NCBI GenBank assembly: GCA_945902805.1
Contig: CAMDMZ010000012.1
Location: forward strand, 1 to 64,000
Reading direction: 5' to 3'
Length of the DNA stretch: 64,000 nucleotides
Origin: Propionivibrio dicarboxylicus
GTDB lineage: Bacteria > Pseudomonadota > Gammaproteobacteria > Burkholderiales > Rhodocyclaceae
Part shown: positions 36,052-43,483 of the stretch, piece after piece
Layout of the letters: the number at the start of each line of letters is the position of its first letter
Numbering within the stretch: the first letter of the stretch is position 1
Program-made: the position numbers and the translations under genes
Notes under the pieces: generated by a model
Told to the model about the DNA's origin: nothing
Database searches by the model: none
Seen by the model: only the letters and a program-made list of their open reading frames with translations

Positions 36052-38400
36052 GTGATCAAGTATTCCGAACTGGAAAAACGTTTCCCCAAACTGCTCAAAG
36101 ATCTCGAGCCCTACGATCATTTTCCGATCGACACGTCGACGAAGTACGTACGTATCCTCGATGAGATCGAAAGAACGTGGTCGACGCCCGACTGTTCTGA
36201 GCATCTGCGAAATCTGATTTTTTCGGATCGAACGAGCCGCCAGGGTTTTCCTCGTGCGGTACTGCACGAGATCCTGTTTCTGCGCGAGCTTGACCAGTTC
36301 ATCTACGGCGCCGAGCAGGCCAAAAAGGCAGCGGCCATCCTGGCCTTCCCCAATGAAGCGATCAAGCCCACGCCGCCGGCGGGTTTCCGGCTCGCCCAAA
36401 CGAAATCGGAGGCGATAGGCGCTGACCCATTACCAACGGCCAGCGAAGCCAGCAGCGATGCCGACGCCAAGATACCGTGGCCGATTGCCAGTAGCGCCGA
36501 AGAACTCCTGAAACGGATACAGGGCAAGGCCAAGCTTGACAGCGCCGCCGCGACCCAAAGGCGCCGACTGGGCGAAATCCTGCTGCAGTTCTCGGTCATC
36601 ACAGAGGACGACCTGAAGTACGCCTTGACCCTGCAGGGCGAAAGTAGCCCTCGCGCAATGCTCGGCAAGGTGCTCAGCAATGCCAAGTTGGCGACTGTCG
36701 CCAACGTCATCAAGGCACTCTGTCTGCAGCAACATATTCTTCTGACCGACCCTGCCGCCATTATCTCTTCGCCGGAATTACTCAAGTTGATTCCGCTCCA
36801 CGAGGCAACCGAAAAGTGTGTCGCACCGCTACTGATGTTCGACCGCACGATTTACCTTGCCGTACCCAATCCGTTCATCTTTCAATGGACTGATTACTTC
36901 AAGTTCCTCACCGGCAAGCGCATCCAGCTGGTTCAGGCGGATCGGGAACGAATTCTGCGTTCAATCGAATCGATGTCGCAGTCGGAGGAGGAGTTGCCCA
37001 AGAACCGTCACCTCATTTTGAGCAAGGACGCAGACGAAGACGGGGAAGAGAGCAAGGATGAGAGTTCCGCCGACACTGAACCAGCGGACGATGATGACGG
37101 CGGCGAAGGCTTCTATTCCAGTCTTGAACTTCCCGATGAAGCAGTGGATCAAAGCGACTCGTCAGTGATTGGCCTCGTCAATCGTATCCTCAACGATGCG
37201 GCGCGCCTCGGTGCTTCCGATGTCCACATCGAGATCTTTCCGCGCGCCAAGAATGGCCAGGTTCGCCTTCGTCGTGACGGCATCATGGAACCGTATTCGG
37301 AGATCCCCGGCGGCTACTACCCGGCGATCGTTTCGCGCATCAAGATCATGGCGGGGATCGATATATCGGAACGACGTCGTCCCCAGGACGGCCGTATTAG
37401 CTTTGCCACCAGCAATCGCAAACGTCTCGAACTGCGCGTCGCCACCCTGCCGACGGTGGCCGGGGTTGAAGCGGTGGTGATACGCCTGCTGTCACAGGCG
37501 GGCCCCTTGCCGCTGGGCGAAATTGGACTTGCCAGTGATCTCCTGCTCGAATTCAAGAGTCATCTATCGAATCCCCACGGTCTGGTACTGGTCTGCGGCC
37601 CGACCGGCAGTGGCAAAACGACCACACTCCACTCGGCACTTAAATTTCTCAATACCCCGCATCGCAAGATATGGACCGCCGAAGATCCGGTCGAAATCAC
37701 TCAGCGCAACATCAATCAGGTGCAGATCAACCACAAGATCGGGCTGGGCTTCGCTCAGGTTCTGCGCTCGTTCCTGCGCGCCGATCCCGATGTGATCATG
37801 ATCGGCGAAATGCGCGATACCGAAACCGCTCAAATCGCAGTCGAATCAGCCATGACCGGTCATCTCGTCCTGTCGACCCTGCACACCAATTCGGCCGCCG
37901 AAACGGTCGCGCGGGTGCTCGACATGGGCATCGATCAGTTCAATTTTTCCGATGCTCTGCTGTCCGTTCTGGCCCAGCGTCTGGTACGGCGGGTTTGCAA
38001 GGACTGTTGCGAAATGCTTGAGCCGACCGGAGAGGAACTGAATGCCTTGGCCGAGGAATTCTACTTTTCCGGCTTGCACAAGAAACCGACGGCAGCACAA
38101 CGTGATCAGGTGATCGGCCGCTGGCGCGAGAAGTTCGCCGCCGCTGGCAAGCTGCAATTAGCCCGACCGCATGGCTGCGAAAAGTGCATGGGTACTGGCT
38201 ACCATGGCCGGGTTGGGGTGCACGAGTTGCTCGGCGCCAATGATCCGGAAATGCGTCAGTTGGTTCGCTCCCGCGCCTCTGCTGAGACCTTGCAGGCGAA
38301 GGCCCTCGCACGCGGCATGAGGACTCTCAAACAGGATGGGATCGACAAAATTCTCCAGGGTTTGACGACACTCCAGGAAGTTCGGGCGGTTTGCGTTTAG
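36052..38400 (+). CDS. GspE/PilB-type secretion or pilus ATPase (orphan)
   Basis: This 782-residue protein starts at GTG 36052. The first ~120 residues and an acidic spacer (about 320-355) are not typical. An MshEN/T2SSE_N-like domain lies at about 175-310 (RRRLGEILLQFSVITEDDLK). The ATPase core has Walker A GPTGSGKTTT, the Asp box IWTAEDPVE, Walker B DPDVIMIGEMRD and the His box TGHLVLSTLHTN. The tetracysteine-type zinc motif is reduced to CKDCC and CEKCMGTGYHGR. It would power type II secretion or type IV pilus assembly, but no other gsp/pil genes are near. The long N-terminus may be regulatory. Confidence 0.9.
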   Translation: MIKYSELEKRFPKLLKDLEPYDHFPIDTSTKYVRILDEIERTWSTPDCSEHLRNLIFSDRTSRQGFPRAVLHEILFLRELDQFIYGAEQAKKAAAILAFPNEAIKPTPPAGFRLAQTKSEAIGADPLPTASEASSDADAKIPWPIASSAEELLKRIQGKAKLDSAAATQRRRLGEILLQFSVITEDDLKYALTLQGESSPRAMLGKVLSNAKLATVANVIKALCLQQHILLTDPAAIISSPELLKLIPLHEATEKCVAPLLMFDRTIYLAVPNPFIFQWTDYFKFLTGKRIQLVQADRERILRSIESMSQSEEELPKNRHLILSKDADEDGEESKDESSADTEPADDDDGGEGFYSSLELPDEAVDQSDSSVIGLVNRILNDAARLGASDVHIEIFPRAKNGQVRLRRDGIMEPYSEIPGGYYPAIVSRIKIMAGIDISERRRPQDGRISFATSNRKRLELRVATLPTVAGVEAVVIRLLSQAGPLPLGEIGLASDLLLEFKSHLSNPHGLVLVCGPTGSGKTTTLHSALKFLNTPHRKIWTAEDPVEITQRNINQVQINHKIGLGFAQVLRSFLRADPDVIMIGEMRDTETAQIAVESAMTGHLVLSTLHTNSAAETVARVLDMGIDQFNFSDALLSVLAQRLVRRVCKDCCEMLEPTGEELNALAEEFYFSGLHKKPTAAQRDQVIGRWREKFAAAGKLQLARPHGCEKCMGTGYHGRVGVHELLGANDPEMRQLVRSRASAETLQAKALARGMRTLKQDGIDKILQGLTTLQEVRAVCV

Positions 38401-38437
38401 TTCGGTAGGGCAGGCCGCCGCCAACGGGGCGTCGTTA

Positions 38438-38458
38438 AGTGATTGCATTGCAATCACT
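38438..38458. promoter_or_regulatory. Perfect 21-bp palindrome upstream of the antitoxin gene: likely operator
   Basis: Ten-base arms AGTGATTGCA are inverted around a central T, about 45 bases before the antitoxin ATG. FitAB/VapBC complexes typically repress their own promoter by binding such inverted repeats through the ribbon-helix-helix antitoxin. Confidence 0.65.
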
Positions 38459-38502
38459 CCTTGGGTATGCTGCTATCAATGATTCCAATTTATGGAGTGG
38501 CT

Positions 38503-38712
38503 ATGGCGACTAATCTTGTGGTTCGAAATGTGGATGAGGGCATTGCCTTGGCACTGAAGCAACTGGCAGCGACTCATGGTAGAAGCGCGGAAGCAGAGCA
38601 TCGTGAGATATTAAAAACCGTTTTGCAGCGCCCGAAGCGTCGGTCTGTTGCCGAAGTTCTCTCGAGCATGCCCAATGTTGGTGAAGACGCCGACTTCAAT
38701 TGCCGTAGCTGA
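38503..38712 (+). CDS. FitA/VapB-like ribbon-helix-helix antitoxin
   Basis: This 69-residue protein starts at ATG 38503 with GGAG upstream. The N-terminal ribbon-helix-helix (MATNLVVRNVDEGIALALKQ, then HGRSAEAEHREIL) matches FitA-type antitoxins; the C-terminal tail would wrap around the PIN toxin. It is followed within about 10 bases by the toxin gene. The pair probably autoregulates through the palindrome at 38438-38458. Confidence 0.85.
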   Translation: MATNLVVRNVDEGIALALKQLAATHGRSAEAEHREILKTVLQRPKRRSVAEVLSSMPNVGEDADFNCRS

Positions 38713-38723
38713 TCGGAGTGGAC

Positions 38724-39134
38724 ATGTACCTGGTGGACACCAATGTCATCAGCGAGGCCCGAAAAGGGGTGAAGGCAAACTCCGGTGTTCAACAGTTTTT
38801 TCGGACGAGCGAAGCGGAAGATCTCTATCTGTCAGTGCAAACCATCGGAGAAATTCGACGAGGACTGGAGAATATTCGCCGTCGCGGCGATCTTCCTCAG
38901 GCAAGGAAGCTTGAAAAATGGCTCGATCTGATCCTGACTGACTATGGCGATCGGATATTGGACTTTGATGAAGAATGTGCTCAGGTGTGGGGGTGGTTGA
39001 TGTCACCACACCATGAACATCCAATCGACAAACAGATTGCAGCGATTGCACTGATTCATGACTTGACGGTGGTAACCCGCAACATTGACGATTTTCGTAG
39101 CACGGGTACGAGAATCAGCAACCCCTTCGTCTGA
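38724..39134 (+). CDS. FitB/VapC-like PIN-domain toxin RNase
   Basis: This 136-residue PIN nuclease starts at ATG 38724 (a GTG two codons earlier is possible). Acidic active-site residues are visible in YLVDTNVISEARKG, in SVQTIGEIRRGLENI and in PIDKQIAAIALIHDLTVVTR-NIDDF. VapC/FitB toxins cleave RNA, often tRNA, when the labile antitoxin is lost. The length and all motifs are intact, so the module looks functional. Confidence 0.88.
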   Translation: MYLVDTNVISEARKGVKANSGVQQFFRTSEAEDLYLSVQTIGEIRRGLENIRRRGDLPQARKLEKWLDLILTDYGDRILDFDEECAQVWGWLMSPHHEHPIDKQIAAIALIHDLTVVTRNIDDFRSTGTRISNPFV

Positions 39135-39164
39135 CCGCTAAATTCTTGCTGCCTGTTGCCGACC

Positions 39165-39635
39165 TTACTTCGGCGCCATCGTCTCCGGCATGCGCACGGC
39201 GATGACTTGCCCTTTGGCGCAGAGCTTGCCGTTGGCTGACAGCGTGATATCGACCACGACTTTCTTTTCCTTCACTTCCACGGCGACACCGCGCAGTTCC
39301 AGTTCGACGCCCTGCGGTGTCGGCGCGACGTAGTCGACCTTAAGCGAGCCAGTGACGAAGCGCAAGCTGGGCAAGCTGCCCATCTCACGCCCCGCCGCAC
39401 GGTAGGCGGCGGCGGACGCAGTGCCGGTGCCGTGACAATCGATCAGCGAGGCGATCAGCCCGCCATAGACAAAGCCCGGAATCGCCATGTGATAGGGCTT
39501 GGGTGTGTAGCGGGCGACACTTTCATCGCCATCCCAGTAGCTTTTTAACTGATGCCCATCGGGGTTGTTCTTGCCGCAGCCGTAGCAATGGCTAAGTTCG
39601 TCGGGGTAATAATCCTGGAACGCCTTGTTGCTCAT
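39165..39635 (-). CDS. PaaI-like hotdog-fold thioesterase family protein
   Basis: This 156-residue protein starts at MSNKAFQDYYPDELSHCYGC; a much longer frame upstream overlaps the opposite-strand exonuclease gene and is rejected. The hotdog fold shows PGFVYGGLIASLIDCHGTGT (helix with the catalytic region) and strands LKVDYVAPTPQGVELELRG and KKVVVDITLSANGKLCAKG. Such proteins hydrolyse acyl-CoA or aryl-CoA thioesters in the cytoplasm; the substrate is unknown. CYGCGKNN near the N-terminus is common in this subgroup. It is divergent from ybhP-like 39696, about 60 bases away. Confidence 0.85.
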   Translation of the reverse strand: MSNKAFQDYYPDELSHCYGCGKNNPDGHQLKSYWDGDESVARYTPKPYHMAIPGFVYGGLIASLIDCHGTGTASAAAYRAAGREMGSLPSLRFVTGSLKVDYVAPTPQGVELELRGVAVEVKEKKVVVDITLSANGKLCAKGQVIAVRMPETMAPK

Positions 39636-39695
39636 GGAAGCCTCCTGTGTTTTGCTGCATGATACGCGTTGCCTCAGCGCCGTTTTCCTCACACC

Positions 39696-40442
39696 ATGCT
39701 CTCGATCGCTACCTGGAATATCCACAAAGGCTTCTCGCCATCCAATCGCCGGATGGTGGTGCATGAGCTGCGTGAACGGCTGCGCGAGCTGGATGCCGAT
39801 ATCGTTTTTCTGCAGGAAGTCCAGGGTGCCCATTTGCAACACGCCGCCCGCCACGCCGATTGGCCGGCGCAGCCACAGCACGAGTTTCTCGCCGCCGAGG
39901 TCTGGCAAAACCATGCTTACGGCCGCAACATGGTGTACGACCATGGGCATCATGGCAACGCCATCCTGTCGCGCTTTCCGATCCTGAATCAGCACAATCA
40001 GGATGTCACGCATTTCCGCTTCGAGAAGCGCGGCCTGTTGCATTGCGCGCTCGATGTTGACGGATTGAGCCAGCCACTACATTGTGTCAGCGTCCATCTG
40101 TCGCTATTTGCGCGCTCGCGTCGGCGTCAGCTTGATGCGCTAGCCGCGCGCATCGAAGAGATGGTGCCGCCGGATGCGCCGCTCTTGATTGCCGGGGATT
40201 TCAATGACTGGCGCAATCAGGCGCATGACCTGCTGGCACGTCGGCTTAATATGACCGAGGTATTTTCCGCTGCTGGACTGCGCCCAAGCCGCAGTTTTCC
40301 CGCCGCGCTGCCGCTCTTGCGCCTCGATCGCATCTATGCGCGCGGATTTGTGGTCCATGACGCCAGCCTGCATTCCGGCGCGGCATGGGCGTCGTTGTCC
40401 GACCACGCCGTACTTTCCGCCGAGTTGATCGCCGTACCGTGA
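39696..40442 (+). CDS. Endonuclease/exonuclease/phosphatase family protein (YbhP-like)
   Basis: This 248-residue protein starts at MLSIATWNIHKGFSPSNRRM. EEP-fold catalytic motifs are present: TWNIH, VFLQEVQG (metal-binding Glu), HLSLFARSRRRQ, LIAGDFNDW, RLDRIYARG and a C-terminal SDHAVLSAEL (catalytic His). The partner gene immediately downstream encodes a cardiolipin synthase, the same ybhP-clsB pairing as in E. coli, which suggests a role in phospholipid metabolism rather than DNA cleavage. Its stop TGA overlaps the clsB GTG start. Confidence 0.88.
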   Translation: MLSIATWNIHKGFSPSNRRMVVHELRERLRELDADIVFLQEVQGAHLQHAARHADWPAQPQHEFLAAEVWQNHAYGRNMVYDHGHHGNAILSRFPILNQHNQDVTHFRFEKRGLLHCALDVDGLSQPLHCVSVHLSLFARSRRRQLDALAARIEEMVPPDAPLLIAGDFNDWRNQAHDLLARRLNMTEVFSAAGLRPSRSFPAALPLLRLDRIYARGFVVHDASLHSGAAWASLSDHAVLSAELIAVP

Positions 40443-40455
40443 GCACCGACTTTTT
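40431..40455 (-). repeat. Degenerate copy of the dispersed repeat spanning the ybhP-clsB junction
   Basis: The plus strand reads GCCGTACCGTGAGCACCGAC followed by five T's, 22 of 25 matching. It contains both the stop of the first gene and the GTG start of the second. Confidence 0.6.
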
Positions 40456-41635
40456 GCCTGGCAACCAGTTGACGTTGCTCGAATCCGGCGCCGAGTATTT
40501 CCCGGCGCTATTGGCCGAGATCGATTCCGCGCAGCAGGAGATTCATCTTGAAACCTATATTTTCGAGGACGACCTGACCGGACAAGTGGTGGCGGCCGCC
40601 CTGGCAAATGCCTCGCGGCGCGGCGTGGCGGTGCGACTGCTGGTGGATGGTTTCGGTGCCCGTGGTTTTGAAGTCGGCCTCGGTGCAGACCTCGTCGCTG
40701 CCGGCGTCGAGTTGTTGGTTTATCGGCCGGAAATGGGGCGCGTGATGCTGCGTCGCCATCGCTTGCGACGGCTGCACCGCAAGCTGTCGGTGTTCGATGG
40801 CCGCGTCGCCTTTGTCGGCGGCATCAATGTCATCGACGACATGAATACCCCGCATCAGGTACCGCCGCGCTTCGACTACGCGGTGCGCATCGAAGGCCCG
40901 CTGGTGCGACGCGTCCATTACGCCTTGCGCCATCTTTGGCGTCTGGTGCGCTGGAGTGTGCTCGGACGACGTCCGCCACCGCCGGTGCCGCTGCATTTGC
41001 CCAACCTCAAATCCGGTGAGGTAATGGCGGGCTTCCTGATTCGTGACAACCTGCGTCACCGGCATGACATCGAGTTGGCCTATCTGGCCGCGATCGATGC
41101 GGCACAGCACGAGGTGTTGATCGCCAACGCCTACTTTTTGCCCGGATTTCGGTTTCGTAGCACCTTGATCCGCGCGGCGAAGCGTGGCGTTCGGGTGACC
41201 CTGCTGTTGCAGGGGCGAATCGAATACGTGCTGTTGCACTACGCCAGTTTTTCGCTTTACGGACTGCTGCTAGCTGCTGGCGTGCATATCGTCGAGTATC
41301 GGATCAGTTTTCTGCATGCCAAGGTGGCGGTGATCGATGGCGAATGGGCGACTGTGGGCTCATCGAACATTGATCCGTTCAGCTTGTTGCTGGCGCGCGA
41401 AGCGAATATTGTCGTGCGCGACCGGGGCTTTGCCACGGAATTGCAGGCCAGTCTACAACAGGCGATGACACAGGGCGGCGAAGAAATCGATGCGGCAGAG
41501 CTGGCGCGGCGCCCGTGGTACGCGCGGGTGGTCAGCCGGATCGCCTATGCGGCGGTGCGTTTCCTGATGGGCATGACGGGCTATTTGCGGCGTGAGTTTC
41601 GCGGCGAATCTCCAAGCCACAAGCGCCGAAGGTAG
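40439..41635 (+). CDS. clsB: Cardiolipin synthase B-type phospholipase D family enzyme
   Basis: This 398-residue enzyme is started at GTG 40439, which overlaps the upstream stop (GTGA) and gives a first residue run STDFLPGNQLTLLESG like ClsB. An in-frame ATG at 40385 lies inside the previous gene. Two HKD phospholipase D motifs are present: HRKLSVFDGRVAFVGGINV and HAKVAVIDGEWATVGSSN. It makes cardiolipin at the membrane from phosphatidylglycerol, possibly with phosphatidylethanolamine. Its N-terminal codons are written in a degenerate copy of the dispersed repeat. Confidence 0.92.
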   Translation: MSTDFLPGNQLTLLESGAEYFPALLAEIDSAQQEIHLETYIFEDDLTGQVVAAALANASRRGVAVRLLVDGFGARGFEVGLGADLVAAGVELLVYRPEMGRVMLRRHRLRRLHRKLSVFDGRVAFVGGINVIDDMNTPHQVPPRFDYAVRIEGPLVRRVHYALRHLWRLVRWSVLGRRPPPPVPLHLPNLKSGEVMAGFLIRDNLRHRHDIELAYLAAIDAAQHEVLIANAYFLPGFRFRSTLIRAAKRGVRVTLLLQGRIEYVLLHYASFSLYGLLLAAGVHIVEYRISFLHAKVAVIDGEWATVGSSNIDPFSLLLAREANIVVRDRGFATELQASLQQAMTQGGEEIDAAELARRPWYARVVSRIAYAAVRFLMGMTGYLRREFRGESPSHKRRR

Positions 41636-41729
41636 GCGTCGCAGATAAGCCCCCGGTTGCGGATTTACCGACGCTTTTCTTCGTTGCTTGACGCACTGTG
41701 AGACTGCCCGGCAGATTAGATTGCCACCC

Positions 41730-42284
41730 ATGACCTGTCGTCGATATTCCGTCTCGATTCTGCTCGCCAGCTCGCTGATCGCGCTGTCCGGGTGCGGGGT
41801 GCTTTCGTCGTGGACGCAGTCGACGCCAGCGCCAATTAGCGGCAGCAAAAAAGTCGGTGCTGGCAGGACGGCAGCAGCCTTCGGCTCGGCGGCTACTGCG
41901 GCGGACGGCAAGGCGCATGACGTGGTGCTGTTCGCGCTGGGCCTGATCGAAACCGGTTATCGATTTGGTGGCAAGAACCCGGAGGCCGGCCTGGATTGCA
42001 GCGGCATGGTGAACTACGTTTTCGACAAAGCCGCCGACCGCCGGCTGGGGGGCTCGGCCGCCGATCTGGCGCGGCAGGGCAAGCCGGTGTCGGTAGAACA
42101 GTTACGGCCCGGTGACCTGGTGTTTTTCAACACCAACAAGCGCTCGTATTCCCATGTTGGGATCTACATCGGCGATGCGCGCTTCATTCACGCCCCGAAC
42201 AGTCGTGGCAAGGTGCGTGCGGAGAGTCTGGCGAACGGTTGGTTTGCCGCGCACTTCGAAGAGGCGCGCACTTACTTTGACTAG
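41730..42284 (+). CDS. NlpC/P60 family lipoprotein endopeptidase
   Basis: This 184-residue lipoprotein starts at MTCRRYSVSILLASSLIAL with lipobox LSGC. After a linker the NlpC/P60 domain has catalytic Cys in LDCSGMVNYVF, His in SHVGIYIGD and a third residue in FIHAPNSRGKV. Such enzymes cut peptidoglycan cross-links at the inner face of the outer membrane. The linker between lipid anchor and enzyme includes a translated copy of the dispersed repeat (KKVGAGRTAA). The mature protein is complete. Confidence 0.9.
   Translation: MTCRRYSVSILLASSLIALSGCGVLSSWTQSTPAPISGSKKVGAGRTAAAFGSAATAADGKAHDVVLFALGLIETGYRFGGKNPEAGLDCSGMVNYVFDKAADRRLGGSAADLARQGKPVSVEQLRPGDLVFFNTNKRSYSHVGIYIGDARFIHAPNSRGKVRAESLANGWFAAHFEEARTYFD
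41849..41873 (+). repeat. Dispersed 25-bp repeat, copy 8 (lipoprotein linker)
   Basis: A5 + GTCGGTGCTGGCAGGACGGC, one base from consensus. It is read as K-V-G-A-G-R-T-A between the lipobox segment and the NlpC domain. Confidence 0.85.
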
Positions 42285-42303
42285 GCGCGCTGAGCGCGAC
42301 CGA

Positions 42304-42714
42304 TCAGCGGAGCTGTTCGGCGGCCAGGTCCTGGGTCGTGATCGAATCGCGAATCAGGTCGGTAGCGGAGATGATGCCGATGAGTTTGCCGTTATCGAGC
42401 ACCGGCATATGCCGGAAGTGCTTCGCGGTCATGATGGTCATGCACTCTTCAAGTCGCTGCTCTGGGGTGGCATGAATGACGTCTTTGGTCATCAGATCGC
42501 TGACCGAGGCGTTGGTGGTACGGCCGTAGATAATCATTTTGCGAGCGTAGTCACGCTCCGAAAAAATCCCCACCAGGGTGTCGCCTTCCATGACCAGCAA
42601 GGCGCCTACATTCTTGTCGGACATCTTCGATAGTGCAGCCATTACGGGCTCGGTGGGCGACACCGAGATGACGTCATGTCCCTTTTCATCCAAAAGTTGC
42701 GCTACAGTCTTCAT
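42304..42714 (-). CDS. Tandem CBS-domain protein
   Basis: This 136-residue protein consists of two CBS motifs (a Bateman module): VISVSPTEPVMAALSKM...GALLVMEGDTLVGIFSERDY and VIHATPEQRLEECMTIM...HMPVLDNGKLIGIISATDLI. There is no attached enzyme or membrane domain. Such stand-alone modules bind adenine nucleotides and regulate a partner. The target is not evident. It is convergent with the NlpC gene and divergent from the ProQ-like gene. Confidence 0.92.
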   Translation of the reverse strand: MKTVAQLLDEKGHDVISVSPTEPVMAALSKMSDKNVGALLVMEGDTLVGIFSERDYARKMIIYGRTTNASVSDLMTKDVIHATPEQRLEECMTIMTAKHFRHMPVLDNGKLIGIISATDLIRDSITTQDLAAEQLR

Positions 42715-42784
42715 GGGTTAAGCTCCCTGTTCAGTGTGCGGCTATTCTGAGCGCGCACCAAAATTTTGTAATTGAAAGCTTAAA

Positions 42785-42840
42785 TGGGTCAATAGGCCAA
42801 GGGTTCAAGGGGTCAAGGTGTCGATGGTTCAATACGCCAA
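42785..42840 (+). repeat. Two imperfect 16-bp direct repeats, 40-base period
   Basis: TGGGTCAATAGGCCAA (42785-42800) and TGGTTCAATACGCCAA (42825-42840) differ at two positions, with GGTTCAA/GGGTCAA phrases between. They lie in the gap between the CBS gene and the proQ-like gene. The role is unknown. Confidence 0.5.
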
Positions 42841-42898
42841 CCCCCTGGGCTCAGGTGGTCACGTCTCATCACTCACAATTCTGTCGCATAATTCGACC

Positions 42899-43378
42899 AT
42901 GTCAGATATCGAACCGAACAACACCCTCCCAGCTTCGCCGGAAGCACTTGCGGCGAGCGAATCGGCCAAGCCCGGCCCGACGGGTGACGTGCTCAAACTT
43001 CTTGGCCAGCGCTTTGCCGTTTTTCGTGAAGCCAGGCCCCTGGCGATCGGCATTCACAAGGGCTTGATGAAGCTTATGCCCGAGCTTGACGCCGGCAAGG
43101 TACGCGTCGCCATGCGGCGGCATACCGGCTCGACGCGTTACCTGAAAGCGGTGGCGACGGGCGACGACCGCTATGGACTGGAAGGTCAAGTGGACGGCAA
43201 GATAACGGCCGAGCAAAAACAGCAAGCGGCCGACGCATTGCGCGAGCGCTTCAAGAAGGGTGCCGACCGTCGCCGTGAAGAGATCAAGGCCAAGCAGGAA
43301 GAGGAACGCGCCGCCGCGCTCGAAAAAGAGCGCCAGGAAAAGCTGCAGCAGTTGGCGCAGAAGTTCGCTAGGCATTAG
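42899..43378 (+). CDS. ProQ/FinO-domain RNA-binding protein
   Basis: This 159-residue protein starts at MSDIEPNNTLPASPEALAAS. The ProQ/FinO domain covers about 35-120 (FAVFREARPLAIGIHKGLMK, VRVAMRRHTGSTRYLKAVAT), and the basic/acidic helical tail (DRRREEIKAKQEEERAAALE) is a likely coiled coil. It is an RNA chaperone that binds structured RNAs and 3' ends, by analogy with ProQ. The longer upstream start is not supported. It is followed after about 105 bases by nhaA. Confidence 0.88.
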   Translation: MSDIEPNNTLPASPEALAASESAKPGPTGDVLKLLGQRFAVFREARPLAIGIHKGLMKLMPELDAGKVRVAMRRHTGSTRYLKAVATGDDRYGLEGQVDGKITAEQKQQAADALRERFKKGADRRREEIKAKQEEERAAALEKERQEKLQQLAQKFARH

Positions 43379-43483
43379 TCGGTCACGGACGCCACCAAAG
43401 GTCCGGGCTGTGCTGATCGCCATATTCGGCGAGGTAGCCGGAACGATAGGCAAAGTATTGGGCTAAGCGGTTAATCGGCGACC

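Noticed and set aside
39636-40043. N-terminal extension of the hotdog thioesterase to 40043
   Set aside because: It would run antisense through the YbhP-like gene; the family start is at MSNKAF.
42818-42898. Upstream start for the ProQ-like protein giving 27 extra residues
   Set aside because: The extra residues are low-complexity and read through the direct-repeat region; MSDIEP is a better start.
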